NCBI RefSeq assembly: GCF_000974425.1
Contig: NZ_CP010429.1
Coordinates: forward strand, 4,883,501 to 4,947,500
Source: Spirosoma radiotolerans
GTDB lineage: Bacteria > Bacteroidota > Bacteroidia > Cytophagales > Spirosomataceae
Reading direction: 5' to 3'
DNA length: 64,000 bases
Shown here: one piece after another, positions 1 through 9,126 of the stretch
Numbering within the stretch: the first letter of the stretch is position 1
Layout of the letters: each line of letters starts with the position of its first letter
Translations under genes and position numbers: made by a program
Notes under the pieces: generated by a model
Told to the model about the DNA's origin: nothing
Database searches by the model: none
What the model saw: only the letters and a program-made list of their open reading frames with translations

Positions 1-6
1 AGCCTA

Positions 7-1047
7 TTATTCATCATTTTTAACGACGGCAGTCCCCCGAAGCGATGACTTCCGGACGACTAAGCTGGTCTTTAGTACGTTGCTGATCGATGTGCTGTGT
101 TCGCGCGGATTCCGGATCAGGTTGATCAATAACTCCGCAGCCGAGCGACCCATTTCGAAGGCAGGTTGCGCCACTGAGCTTAGCGGTGGATTTAACAAAG
201 CAGCCATCGGCAGATCCGAAAAGCCGACTAAGGCAATATCATCGGGCATCGTTAAACCCGCTTCCGTTATGGCTGAATGACAGCCAATAGCAATGTTATC
301 ACTGGAGGCAAAAATACCATCGGGCCGCTCTGGTTTTGCAAGCAGGCCACGGGTAGCCACCAGCGCGCTGGTCGTGTTATACGCTGCGGCAACTACCCAG
401 TCATCCTGAATAGGGCGGCCATAATCCAGCAAGGCGGCCCGGTAGCCGTGCAACCTCCGGCGACTAATGAGCAGATGAGCAGGCCCCGACACATGAGCAA
501 TGCGTTCGCAACCCTGCTTAATCAGGTGCTCCGTCGCTTTATAGGCCCCTTCAAAATCATCAACCGATACGTTATGCGTGTCTATCTCCTCACAAATTCG
601 GTCGAAGAACACAATAGGAAATCCCCGTTCATGAATGGTCTTGAAATGCGCATAATCTTTCGTTGATGTAGACACGGAAACGAGTAGCCCATCTTTACGA
701 CGGTTGTAGATGTGTTTGACATTCAGCACCTCCCGTTCATAATCTTCGTGGCTCTGGTAAATAACAACATGGTATCCCTGAGCAAACGCCACATCTTCAA
801 TACCCGCAATGACGATGGCGAAGAATGGATTGGCAATTTCCGGGACTATAACGCCAATGTCATTTGTCTGACTACTTAACAAACTCAGCGCTACCGGATT
901 CGGATTATAATCTAGACGCTGGGCCAGTTCCAGGACCCGCTTTTTTGTTTCAACCCCTATCTCCGAACTACCCCGCAGGGCCCTTGAAATAGTCGACGTG
1001 GATAGATTCAATGAGCGAGCCAGATCCTTGATGGTAACCGTTTTCAT
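7..1047 (-). CDS. LacI-family transcriptional regulator
   Basis: A cytoplasmic sugar-responsive DNA-binding regulator. The N-terminus (residues about 4-50) is a LacI helix-turn-helix with the hinge helix ('SRALRG', then 'LDYNPNPVA'), followed by a periplasmic-binding-protein-like effector domain that begins at 'IGVIVPEIANPFF' and contains 'DGIFASSDNIAIG' and 'VGFSDLP'. At 346 aa it is full length. I place the start at the ATG at 1047 because the family motif 'VTIKDLA' follows directly; an in-frame ATG at 1089 would add 14 residues with no family similarity. It is divergent from the GH3 gene and mannonate dehydratase gene that follow, so control of a hexuronate or glycoside locus is a reasonable inference. 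A perfect inverted repeat at 1172-1205 is a candidate operator. Confidence 0.9.
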   Translation of the reverse strand: MKTVTIKDLARSLNLSTSTISRALRGSSEIGVETKKRVLELAQRLDYNPNPVALSLLSSQTNDIGVIVPEIANPFFAIVIAGIEDVAFAQGYHVVIYQSHEDYEREVLNVKHIYNRRKDGLLVSVSTSTKDYAHFKTIHERGFPIVFFDRICEEIDTHNVSVDDFEGAYKATEHLIKQGCERIAHVSGPAHLLISRRRLHGYRAALLDYGRPIQDDWVVAAAYNTTSALVATRGLLAKPERPDGIFASSDNIAIGCHSAITEAGLTMPDDIALVGFSDLPMAALLNPPLSSVAQPAFEMGRSAAELLINLIRNPREHSTSISNVLKTSLVVRKSSLRGTAVVKNDE

Positions 1048-1474
1048 ACGAGATCCGATAACAAAATAATTATATTCTACACAGGGCACGTTGCCTTATC
1101 ACTTCCTCTCTAGTTAGTACATGGCTTCTACATTATACTACTTTCATTAGAAATAATTAGAAAATTATAAGTTCACGCAAAGGATCTCGGGAACGTTTGC
1201 GTGAAAATAGGGTCTTTTTTGCGCAACTTAATTTGTAATGATCAGAAAAGGCAATTACACTTAATACAAAATAGGGTTATTTAAAACGACTTCTTGCGAG
1301 CCACTTTCTTCTTTTTCTACAATTAACAGTCTGCAAGCCTAGCCTGAGAATCCTATAGACACCATTGTACCAACGCGTCACGAAGCTGGTCAGACTAAAG
1401 TTTGTATCGGCCGAAGGGCATTGACTACCGACAAGTATCCCTAACACTGAATAGAGTTTAACCGCACGTAACGC
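1048..1474. other. divergent intergenic region between LacI gene and GH3 gene
   Basis: About 430 bases without a convincing gene. It must contain the promoters of the LacI regulator (leftward) and the GH3 gene (rightward). Apart from the inverted repeat listed separately it is AT-rich between about 1120 and 1280 and shows no clear TTTG/TAnnTTTG promoter pair that I can commit to. Confidence 0.6.
1172..1205. promoter_or_regulatory. perfect 10-bp inverted repeat, candidate LacI-type operator
   Basis: TTCACGCAAA (1172-1181) and TTTGCGTGAA (1196-1205) are exact reverse complements separated by 14 bases, and the right arm is preceded by AAC so that an AACGTT core is present at about 1192-1197. 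The arms resemble half-sites of LacI/PurR-type operators (ACGCAAA...TTTGCGT is known from the PurR family). Its place between the divergent LacI and GH3 genes suits an operator. A short run of T follows at about 1214, so a hairpin in a leader RNA is an alternative. Confidence 0.45.
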
Positions 1475-3508
1475 ATGCATCCAATCAGACAGTCATTCTT
1501 TATCCAGAAAGTCATATTGATGGCTTGCTCCGTGCTTGTTACCAACGCGCTGGCTCAAAAACCAACACAACCGACGCTGGGATACCGATCCGTAAAGACC
1601 TTAACGCAAACCGGTTTGTTGTTCAAAGACCTGAATAAAAACGGAAAGCTCGATCAATACGAAGATTGGCGATTGCCTGTTGACAAGCGGATACAGGACT
1701 TGATTTCGCAGATGACCCTTGAGGAGAAAATTGGTTTCATGCTCATTAGTACCACCCGACTGGCTGGGGATAACTCATTCCAGCAGGGAGCCCCTAAGTC
1801 GGAGATTACCAGCGAATTCAATGAGGAAGACCTGGTGCAGAACATGAATATGTTCACCCGGAAGCCCTTGCCATACCCGATGATGATGGCTGCCGGAACA
1901 ACCAAAGGGGTAATGCAAAACCAGTTGCGCCACTTTATTCTGCGCGCCAATACATCGGCTAAAATCATGGCCGACTGGAGTAACAAGTTGCAGGCGCTTT
2001 GCGAAAGCTCCCGTCTGGGCATACCGGCCATTGTTGCCTCGAATCCGCGCAACCACATAACCGTCGATGCTGCTATTGGGCTCAGCGTTGGCACAACGGT
2101 CTTCTCCAAATGGCCAGGCGAACTGGGGCTGTCGGCCATGCACGACCTGAAACTTACCCGCGAGTTTGCCGATATTGCCCGCCAGGAATGGGCGGCTGTC
2201 GGCATTCGGAAGGGCTATCAATACATGGCAGACCTCGCTACCGAACCACGCTGGCAACGGATTGAAGGCACTTTTGGCGAAAGTGCAGACTGGACAGCCG
2301 ACATGACCCGTGAAGTTGTTCTGGGTTTTCAGGGACCCAAGCTGGGGATTCATTCGGTAGGACTGACAACAAAGCATTTTCCCGGCGGTGGGCCACAGGT
2401 AGAGGGCCAGGACCCACACTTCGATTGGGGGAAAGATCAGCATTACCCCGGCAACATGTTCGCCTACCATCTCAAACCGTTTCAGGCCGCCATTGATGCC
2501 GGTACGTCGGCCATCATGCCCTATTATGCCAAACCCATCGGCACGAAGTATGAGGAAGTAGCTTTTGCTTACAACAAAGCGATCATTAAGGACTTACTAC
2601 GGGATAAGATGGGGTTTCAGGGCATCATCAACTCCGATACCGGCCCTATCGAGATGATGCCCTGGGGTGTTGAAAAGCTCAGTATCCCGGAGCGTTATCA
2701 GAAAGCCATCGACTGTGGCGTCGATTTATTTTCGGGTTCAGGCGACCCATCCATTTTGCTGGAAACGGTAAAAAAAGGATTGGTATCCGAGAAACGTATC
2801 AACGAGTCGATTACTCGTTTGCTACGGGAAAAGTTCGTACTGGGCTTATTCGAAAACCCTTACGTCGATGCAGATGTGGCCCAGAAAACGGTCGGTAATA
2901 CCGAATTCCAGAAACGGGGCGATCTGGCTATGCGCAAATCCATCGTGCTGCTCCGGAACAGTGCGAAACTCTTGCCCCTGGCCCCAAAAACAAAGGTGTA
3001 CATAGAGTCGTACTACGACAATGGTCGCTCCCAAACGGCCACCACCGTCATTAGGCCACAGAAAAATGCAGGAAGTCTGGTCTTTGTCGGCACAAAGGAA
3101 GAAGCCGATGTGGTGGTGCTGTGGCTCACGCCCAATAGCGGCAGTTTATTCAGTTCAACCGGTGCACCGATTGAGCTATAGTTATCGAAGAATAAAATCG
3201 ATGTAGCGCATGTTAACGCGATCACCAGCACTAAACCAACCGTTTTACTCGTCAATTACACCAGCCCCTGGGTAATTGACGAAGTGGACAATGCAAACGT
3301 AAAAACCGTTTTGGCTACCTTTGGCACAACCACCGATGCCGTACTGGACGTGCTGAGCGGAGTGTTTAAACCAACTGGCAAAATGCCGTTTACAACACCT
3401 ATTTCGCGGCAGGCTGTGCTCGACAATCAGTCGGATGTACCGGGCTATATGAAGCCAAAAGGCTATGCCTTGTTTACCTTTGGCGATGGATTGACTTACG
3501 AAAAATAA
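1475..3508 (+). pseudogene. glycoside hydrolase family 3 protein interrupted by an in-frame TAG
   Basis: An exported beta-glycosidase of family GH3. A signal peptide (about residues 1-27, ending 'NALAQ') precedes an acidic 'DLNKNGKLDQYEDW' segment (51-65) common in Bacteroidota GH3 enzymes. The (beta/alpha)8 domain has 'KHFPGGG' (300-306) and the nucleophile region 'GIINSDTG' with Asp388. The frame stops at a TAG at 3179-3181 after 568 codons. It then continues open in the same frame to a TAA at 3506-3508, giving the expected C-terminal GH3 part ('TKPTVLLVNYTSPW', 'VFKPTGKMPFT', 'YALFTFGDGLTYEK'). No base is gained or lost; one substitution (for example TCG to TAG) explains it. So this is a nonsense mutation, a sequencing error or a readthrough stop. 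mannonate dehydratase starts 9 bases downstream. Confidence 0.85.
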
Positions 3509-3517
3509 TCTCTATAA

Positions 3518-4708
3518 ATGGCATTAGAACAAACATGGCGGTGGTTCGGCCCGAATGATCCCGTATCGCTGTCGGATGTACGGCAGGCCGGTGCAACGGG
3601 TGTCGTATCTGCCCTTCACCAAATCCCAAACGGGCAGGTCTGGACCCGCGACGCAATTAATGAGCGAAAAAGCAGTATAGAAAAAGCGGGGTTACGCTGG
3701 TCGGTGGTGGAAAGCGTCCCCGTTCATGAAGACATCAAAAAACGGTCGGGCAACTACCGGCAATACATCGATAACTACAAAGAGTGCCTGGTTAATCTGG
3801 CAGCTTGTGGCATCGACACCGTATGCTATAACTTTATGCCTGTACTGGACTGGACCCGCACGGATCTGGATTACCGCCTGCCGGATGGATCAACGGCCCT
3901 TCGATTCGACACAACCGAGTTTTGTGCCTTTGAGGTGTATATTCTTAAACGACACAATGCGGAGAAAAGCTATTCGGAACAGCAGCTAACCCGAGCCCGG
4001 CACTGGCTCGATGCCGCTCAGGATGCCGATGTGCATCGCCTGACGCGCAACATTATTGCTGGCCTGCCCGGCAGCGAGGAGAGCTTTACCCTTGACGCGT
4101 TTGCCGACATACTGCAAAGCTATAAAATCGTAGATGAGGCCGTACTTCGGCAAAACCTATACACGTTCCTTGCGGAGCTAACGCCCGTTGCGGAAGACGC
4201 CGGCATCAGGCTGGCCATTCACCCCGACGACCCGCCGTTTCCTATTCTGGGATTACCCCGTGTAGTCAGTACGGAGGCCGATGCCCGGCAACTGCTGGCG
4301 GCTTACGAAAGCTCGTATAACGGCCTGTGTTTCTGCACAGGCAGCTATGGTGTACGCGCCGACAATGACCTGGTCGGGATGGTCGACCGGCTGGGCGACC
4401 GCATTAACTTTGTTCACCTGCGGGCCACCCAGCGCGACGCCGATGGCAATTTCCATGAGGCCGACCACCTGGCGGGTGATGTGGATATGTATGGCGTGAT
4501 GAAAACCTTACTGACGGAACAACACCGTCGGAAGCAGGCAGGACGGGAAGACTATCGGTTACCTTTCCGGCCCGATCATGGTCACCGAATGCTTGATGAC
4601 CTTGACCCGGCCAAGAAAACCAACCCCGGCTATACAGCCATCGGGCGACTGCGCGGTCTGGCCGAGTTGCGTGGCCTCGAAATGGGGATTGAACGAAGTC
4701 TATTTTAA
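3518..4708 (+). CDS. uxuA: mannonate dehydratase
   Basis: Dehydrates D-mannonate to 2-keto-3-deoxygluconate (EC 4.2.1.8) in cytoplasmic hexuronate breakdown. The 396-residue protein matches UxuA throughout: '[20 protein letters not shown]' at the N-terminus, '[17 protein letters not shown]' around residue 108, '[15 protein letters not shown]' around 235, '[12 protein letters not shown]' and the C-terminal '[10 protein letters not shown]'. It starts 9 bases after the end of the GH3 reading frame, so the two are almost certainly co-transcribed. No uxaC or uxuB gene is visible in the window. The link to the LacI regulator upstream suggests substrate induction by a hexuronate or a glycoside containing one. 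Confidence 0.95.
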   Translation: MALEQTWRWFGPNDPVSLSDVRQAGATGVVSALHQIPNGQVWTRDAINERKSSIEKAGLRWSVVESVPVHEDIKKRSGNYRQYIDNYKECLVNLAACGIDTVCYNFMPVLDWTRTDLDYRLPDGSTALRFDTTEFCAFEVYILKRHNAEKSYSEQQLTRARHWLDAAQDADVHRLTRNIIAGLPGSEESFTLDAFADILQSYKIVDEAVLRQNLYTFLAELTPVAEDAGIRLAIHPDDPPFPILGLPRVVSTEADARQLLAAYESSYNGLCFCTGSYGVRADNDLVGMVDRLGDRINFVHLRATQRDADGNFHEADHLAGDVDMYGVMKTLLTEQHRRKQAGREDYRLPFRPDHGHRMLDDLDPAKKTNPGYTAIGRLRGLAELRGLEMGIERSLF

Positions 4709-4728
4709 CGATTGGCTAATTATCTCCC

Positions 4729-4902
4729 TACCTCCCTGGTCCTTGAGGACATGGACTAGAGAAAACTTCACCTCCGTGGTCCGTGTCCTCACGGACCACT
4801 TTCGTATCAGCAAAACTCTCCGGTCAAAATTGGGCCGTGAGGTTACGGCTTGAGCAAAAGAAAAGATTCCACCTCCCTGGTCCGTGTCCTCACGGACCAG
4901 GG
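4729..4902. repeat. three copies of a palindromic REP-like repeat
   Basis: Three copies of CACCTCC(C/G)TGGTCC occur between uxuA and the acetyltransferase. The second forms a perfect 10-bp stem (4776-4785 with 4790-4799, loop TCCT). The third forms a perfect 12-bp stem (4875-4886 with 4891-4902, same TCCT loop). The first (from about 4729) shares the left arm but has a decayed right arm. The hairpins are not followed by T runs on the plus strand. Identical loops and paired compensating arms point to REP/BIME-like repeats rather than ordinary terminators, though they could still stop or protect transcripts. Confidence 0.75.
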
Positions 4903-4920
4903 AAAAAAAGTAAACTCTAA

Positions 4921-5379
4921 TTAGCTAATAGCCAACTTCATGCCTTCGTGGGAATCAACGAACCCGAGTGAGATATAGAACCGTTTAGCCTCGGGCCTTT
5001 TCTTATCCGTTGTTAACTGAAGAATGTGAGCCCCTTTTTCTCTCGCTCGCTGAATGGCATATTGGAAAAGTTCAGTGCCAACCCCTTGTCCGCGGTGCGT
5101 AGATTTCACGCGTACTGCTTCAATCTGAGCCCGTATACTGCCCCGATACGTCAAGTATTGAATAAACGTGAGTTGAAAGGTGGCCAGAATGACCCCGTCA
5201 GCCTCAACAACGGTCAGTTCTTGTTGCTTATCATTGGTTATACTTCGAAAAGCTTCGAGGTAGGCCATGGGCAACGGCTCCTGGAAGGTTTCTCTAGTGG
5301 CCCCTAATTTATCATCGGCAAGCATGCTGACAATCTCGGGCAAATCTGCTTCAGTGGCTAATCTATACGTCAAATTCAT
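4921..5379 (-). CDS. GNAT-family N-acetyltransferase
   Basis: A 152-residue single-domain acetyltransferase using acetyl-CoA; the substrate cannot be told. The fold is indicated by 'MNLTYRLATEADLPEIVSML' at the start, 'VEAVRVKSTHRGQGVGTELF' (about 88-107) with the pyrophosphate-binding R/Q-x-x-G-x-G/A motif as RGQGVG, then 'AREKGAHILQLTTDKKRPEAKRFYISLGF', which is the usual C-terminal part of the fold. It stands alone, with the REP-like repeat cluster just downstream. The spacing to neighbours gives no functional hint. Confidence 0.85.
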   Translation of the reverse strand: MNLTYRLATEADLPEIVSMLADDKLGATRETFQEPLPMAYLEAFRSITNDKQQELTVVEADGVILATFQLTFIQYLTYRGSIRAQIEAVRVKSTHRGQGVGTELFQYAIQRAREKGAHILQLTTDKKRPEAKRFYISLGFVDSHEGMKLAIS

Positions 5380-5560
5380 TGTTCTTTTTTCACAAATAAA
5401 ACTTTATTCCGGTGTATTACAGAAGCCCTTCCTTTCTCCAGGTCCTGGTATACAAAAAGAATGGATAATCTTATAGGCATCCGACTGATGGGTGTAGAGC
5501 CTGCTCAACTTGTACATATCCATAAGCAGATAGACTAGAGAAGTGAGATGACTGAAATAG

Positions 5561-5612
5561 CGGAAAGTTTCCGATATTTGTCCAACCTGCCCGGAACGTA
5601 CCCACCGGGCAG
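5561..5612 (+). promoter_or_regulatory. sufB leader: operator-like palindrome, -7-like box and hairpin
   Basis: CGGAAA (5561-5566) and TTTCCG (5568-5573) form a palindrome around one central G. It abuts GATATTTG (5573-5580), a 7/8 match to the Bacteroidota -7 box TAnnTTTG. Just downstream CTGCCCGG (5587-5594) and CCGGGCAG (5605-5612) form a perfect 8-bp stem with a 10-base loop, about 50 bases before the sufB ATG. The arrangement suggests a repressor site overlapping a promoter and a structured leader. No clear -33 element was found. Confidence 0.4.
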
Positions 5613-5664
5613 ATTGTTAAAAATATATTGCAGTGGTGCAAAAACCACGCAATTAACCGAGACT

Positions 5665-7158
5665 ATGAGCAAGGACGCGGATATTTTAGAAAGCATAACC
5701 AACGCCGAATATAAATACGGGTTTGAGACATTAATCGAAGCCGACGAGGCCCCGATGGGTCTTGACGAGACCACGATTCGTTTCATCTCTGCCAAAAAGA
5801 ATGAACCTGACTGGCTGCTCGAAAACCGGCTGAAGGCCTTTCGAATGTGGCAGGAGATGACCGAGCCAAAATGGCCCAATGTTAGCTATCCTAAAATAGA
5901 CTATCAGGCCATTAAATACTACTCGGCTCCAAAACAGAAGAAAACAGTCAACTCACTCGACGAAATCGATCCTGAATTGATCGATACCTTCAACCGGCTT
6001 GGTATTTCGCTGAACGAACAGAAACGGCTGGCGGGTGTCGTAGATGTACCGGGGCTGGATGCGGCATCGGGTGAACGCCCACGGGTAGCCGTCGATGCCG
6101 TTATGGACTCGGTTTCAGTAGCCACGACCTTTAAGAAAGATCTTGCCGAACGGGGCATTATTTTCTGTTCTATTTCGGAGGCCGTTCATGAGCACCCTGA
6201 ACTGGTGAAAAAATACATGGGCTCCGTCGTACCCGCCAAAGACAATTATTTTGCAGCTCTGAACGCGGCTGTCTTTACGGATGGTTCATTCTGCTACATT
6301 CCTAAAGGCGTTCGTTGCCCGATGGAACTGTCTACCTATTTCCGAATCAACGCGGCCGGAACCGGTCAGTTTGAACGGACGCTGATCATTGCCGATGAAG
6401 GATCGTATGTGAGTTACCTCGAAGGTTGCACGGCTCCTATGCGCGATGAAAACCAGCTTCACGCAGCCGTTGTTGAACTGATTGCAATGGGTAATGCCGA
6501 AATTAAGTATTCGACCGTACAGAACTGGTATCCCGGCGATAAAGACGGTAAAGGGGGCATTTATAACTTCGTGACCAAACGAGGTATCTGCGACGGCCCG
6601 AATGCCAAAATCTCCTGGACGCAGGTTGAAACCGGTTCAGCCATTACCTGGAAATACCCCTCGGTTATTCTAAAAGGTGACAACTCGATTGGTGAGTTTT
6701 ACTCGGTTGCGGTGACGAACAACATGCAACAGGCTGATACGGGCACCAAAATGATTCACATTGGCAAAAACACCAAAAGCCGGATCGTGTCGAAAGGCAT
6801 TTCGGCGGGTAAGAGCCAGAACTCGTACCGCGGTTTGGTACAGGTAATGAAGCGTGCTGAAAACGCCCGCAACTACTCACAATGCGATTCGTTGCTGTTA
6901 GGCGATAAATGTGGTGCTCACACGTTCCCGTATCTGGAGGTAAACAACCCCTCAGCGACAGTAGAACATGAAGCCACGACCTCGAAAATTGGGGAAGATC
7001 AGTTATTTTACTGCAACCAGCGCGGTATTCCAACGGAACAGGCGGTAGCCCTCATTATCAATGGCTACGCGAAAGAAGTACTGAACCAACTCCCGATGGA
7101 ATTTGCCGTAGAAGCCCAGAAGCTCTTGGCGATCAGTCTGGAAGGTAGCGTTGGATAA
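5665..7158 (+). CDS. sufB: Fe-S cluster assembly protein SufB
   Basis: Scaffold subunit of the SufBCD complex, which builds Fe-S clusters in the cytoplasm. The start at the ATG at 5665 is chosen because SufB proteins of this phylum begin '[18 protein letters not shown]'; the longer frame from 5548 adds 39 residues that lie over the promoter palindrome and leader hairpin. The 497-residue product carries '[23 protein letters not shown]', '[19 protein letters not shown]', '[17 protein letters not shown]' and the C-terminal 'NSYRGLVQV....[26 protein letters not shown]' with '[12 protein letters not shown]'. These are the conserved beta-helix core and the C-terminal helical cap. No sufC or sufD follows here; the next gene is convergent, so sufB is transcribed alone. 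Confidence 0.95.
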   Translation: MSKDADILESITNAEYKYGFETLIEADEAPMGLDETTIRFISAKKNEPDWLLENRLKAFRMWQEMTEPKWPNVSYPKIDYQAIKYYSAPKQKKTVNSLDEIDPELIDTFNRLGISLNEQKRLAGVVDVPGLDAASGERPRVAVDAVMDSVSVATTFKKDLAERGIIFCSISEAVHEHPELVKKYMGSVVPAKDNYFAALNAAVFTDGSFCYIPKGVRCPMELSTYFRINAAGTGQFERTLIIADEGSYVSYLEGCTAPMRDENQLHAAVVELIAMGNAEIKYSTVQNWYPGDKDGKGGIYNFVTKRGICDGPNAKISWTQVETGSAITWKYPSVILKGDNSIGEFYSVAVTNNMQQADTGTKMIHIGKNTKSRIVSKGISAGKSQNSYRGLVQVMKRAENARNYSQCDSLLLGDKCGAHTFPYLEVNNPSATVEHEATTSKIGEDQLFYCNQRGIPTEQAVALIINGYAKEVLNQLPMEFAVEAQKLLAISLEGSVG

Positions 7159-7163
7159 CATAA

Positions 7164-7227
7164 ATGGTTTATACATAAAGAAAGGCCGCTTCATTTCCGA
7201 AGTGGCCTTTCTTTATGTATAAACCAT
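7164..7227. terminator. bidirectional terminator between sufB and universal stress protein gene
   Basis: A perfect 24-bp inverted repeat (7164-7187 with 7204-7227) with a further 4-bp inner stem and a 6-base loop lies between the two convergent stop codons. On the plus strand it is followed by a run of seven T after CTA at 7229-7231. It is long enough to terminate both strands. Confidence 0.9.
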
Positions 7228-7228
7228 G

Positions 7229-7957
7229 CTATTTTTTTGCGTGATAGACCAGTACGGGTATATCGGATTTTTCAATCAGCGCTGTTGTATGGTTGGGGTG
7301 GAACAGGTTGTCTAGGAAGCCCGCCTTAGGCGACAATTCCATGACGATCAGATCGGCATGAACGTCATCGAGCTTATCTTCGGTTAGAACCGCCAGTTGT
7401 GCATCAAACGCCTTCAGCAGCGACTCGGTCTGAAACGTTACCTGCGCCTGGGTCGTCTGCGCCTGCATGGCATACGCAATGGTATGCACCTGCGCCGGAC
7501 GGATGGATGCGCCATCGGCCGTAGTCGGAACGATCAGCACGGGACATCTCGCGTCATCGGCGACATCCGTAACGGCGCTCCCGGCCAACCGATCGAAGAA
7601 AGTATTCAAATCGCTGCGCCCCATGATAATCAGGTCAGCAGCACGTTCTTTAGCCACTTCCAGGATACCATCATCGACTGCACCAATCCGCCATTCGACA
7701 TTGACCGACAGGCCCTCAGCCTCTAGCGTTGTCCCTAGTTTATTGATCTGTTGACGGCTGATCTCTTCAATTTCCTGTGAGGCCAGGATACCCAGCCCTG
7801 GATCACCGACCGTAGGCAAAGTTGAATCGGGAATCATGGGCTGGTACACATGCAAAAGCGTGATGGTTGCACCCGTTTTGTGCGCAAATAACCGTACCCA
7901 GTCCAAAGCGGCTGATGTATGATTCGAAAAATCTGTGGGAAAAAGCAAGTTTGTCAT
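7229..7957 (-). CDS. universal stress protein (UspA family)
   Basis: A cytoplasmic 242-residue stress protein. Residues about 1-145 are a complete Usp domain: 'NLLFPTDFSNHTSAALDWVRLFA' at the start, a central 'ADLIIMGRSDLNTFFDRLAGSAVTDVADDARCPVLIVP'. This contains the G-2x-G-9x-G-like nucleotide-binding stretch in modified form. The remainder is a shorter second Usp-like half that ends 'DLIVMELSPKAGFLDNLFHPNHTTALIEKSDIPVLVYH'. Two-half Usp proteins of this size are common in Bacteroidota. The modified glycine motif leaves ATP binding uncertain. Confidence 0.9.
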   Translation of the reverse strand: MTNLLFPTDFSNHTSAALDWVRLFAHKTGATITLLHVYQPMIPDSTLPTVGDPGLGILASQEIEEISRQQINKLGTTLEAEGLSVNVEWRIGAVDDGILEVAKERAADLIIMGRSDLNTFFDRLAGSAVTDVADDARCPVLIVPTTADGASIRPAQVHTIAYAMQAQTTQAQVTFQTESLLKAFDAQLAVLTEDKLDDVHADLIVMELSPKAGFLDNLFHPNHTTALIEKSDIPVLVYHAKK

Positions 7958-8037
7958 TTGTGCGTGAATCAGGGTTTGTTAATGAGAACAAACAAAACGG
8001 CCAACGTTCCCAATATTTTTTCCGGATTCTTACCGGC

Positions 8038-9003
8038 CTAACGTCTTCCTGGTACCGATGGGGGCGTAATGATGCCACCCGAATCGCCGTTGGTATTCAT
8101 TTTTTCGACTGCTAGAAGCTGCTTCATTGTTTTATCCATTCCTTCGGTTGAACCATCCAGGAAAATGACATTGCCTTTCCCATTTTCGGCGAAGTGCTTA
8201 ATAGCTTCTGTCCAGATCGAGAATAGAATCAGCGAGGCATCCAGCTTCGCTTCGGTCATCACTTTAGCCGACTCGGCCATGCCCTTAGCAACTTCTTCCC
8301 GGAACAGCGCAACGCCTTGTCCACGCAGTTGAGAGGCTGTTTTTTCTGCTTCAGCCGAAATCTGAATCGCATTACCTTCAGCCTCAGCGGCTTTGGTTTT
8401 TGTGATCAGGAGCGCTTGGCCTTCGTTCTCGGCCGCGGCTTTCAAGTTTGACGAAGCCACCACCTGCGCCATCGACCGCATAATGACTTCGTCAAAGGCG
8501 ATATCGTTCAGTTGCAAATCCGTTAGGTGATAGCCCCAGCTTTCGAGCAGGGTATCGAGTTGCGCTTTTACATGTTCGATAATTTCGGAGCGAAGCGCCA
8601 GAATTTCCGATTGCCGTTTGGTGGCCACAAAACTCCGGATGGAGCCTTCGATGGTGCGAATTAGGGCCTGCATGAAGGACGATTCGTCAATGAATTTAAA
8701 GGCTACATTTTTAACGGTCTCTTCTTCCTGATTCAGCACCGAATACACCAGCATGGCTTTGAAGTTAACATTTGCCTGATCGGCGGTAATGGCCTGAAAC
8801 GCCAATTCGACGGAGCGATTCTGGATGGAAATCCGCCGGTAAATAACCTCGATAAAGGGAATTTTGAAGTTCAGCCCTGGCCGAAGAACACGGGCATATT
8901 TTCCAAAAACCGTGATTACGGCCACAGTACCCTGCTGCACAATGACCACGGAGAGATAGACAACGACAAGCGCCAGTCCAAGAAGTAAGAGTAGAAAATT
9001 CAT
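8038..9003 (-). CDS. SPFH/Band 7 (stomatin-like) membrane protein
   Basis: A 321-residue membrane-anchored scaffold of the stomatin/prohibitin/HflC superfamily. One N-terminal membrane segment ('FLLLLLGLALVVVYLSVVIV', about 3-22) is followed by the SPFH domain ('QGTVAVITVFGKYARVLRPGLNFKIPFIEVIYRRISIQNRSVE'). After that come 'DEVIMRSMAQVVASSNLKAAAENEGQA' and a coiled coil rich in Ala/Glu ('KTKAAEAEGNAIQISAEAEK'). The C-terminus is Gly/Pro-rich and probably unstructured. There is no nfeD-type partner beside it, and the gap to the stress protein gene is about 80 bases. Function beyond organising membrane domains cannot be inferred. Confidence 0.9.
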   Translation of the reverse strand: MNFLLLLLGLALVVVYLSVVIVQQGTVAVITVFGKYARVLRPGLNFKIPFIEVIYRRISIQNRSVELAFQAITADQANVNFKAMLVYSVLNQEEETVKNVAFKFIDESSFMQALIRTIEGSIRSFVATKRQSEILALRSEIIEHVKAQLDTLLESWGYHLTDLQLNDIAFDEVIMRSMAQVVASSNLKAAAENEGQALLITKTKAAEAEGNAIQISAEAEKTASQLRGQGVALFREEVAKGMAESAKVMTEAKLDASLILFSIWTEAIKHFAENGKGNVIFLDGSTEGMDKTMKQLLAVEKMNTNGDSGGIITPPSVPGRR

Positions 9004-9027
9004 GAGGTTAACTGGTTAAACATAAAA

Positions 9028-9058
9028 AACGGATTCCGTGTAAAGTACGGAATCCGTT
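9028..9058 (-). terminator. rho-independent terminator of the MFS gene
   Basis: AACGGATTCCGT (9028-9039) pairs with ACGGAATCCGTT (9047-9058) over 12 bp with a 7-base loop. Read on the minus strand it is followed by a run of T (complement of the A run at 9024-9029), about 70 bases after the MFS stop codon. Confidence 0.88.
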
Positions 9059-9126
9059 GATAGGATAATAAAAGTTTTGCCGGACCGGTCTACTATTACG
9101 GTCAAATGAGCCAATTATTTGGTACA

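Noticed and set aside
1654..2470. Long minus-strand open frames opposite the GH3 gene
   Set aside because: They are mirror frames of the GH3 coding sequence with no family resemblance.
4875..4902. Terminator of the acetyltransferase or uxuA gene
   Set aside because: The palindrome is not followed by a T run on the plus strand, and on the minus strand the T run precedes the hairpin; similar copies nearby favour a repeat element.
5548..5664. Extended N-terminus of SufB
   Set aside because: The added residues cover the promoter box and leader hairpin and do not match SufB proteins.
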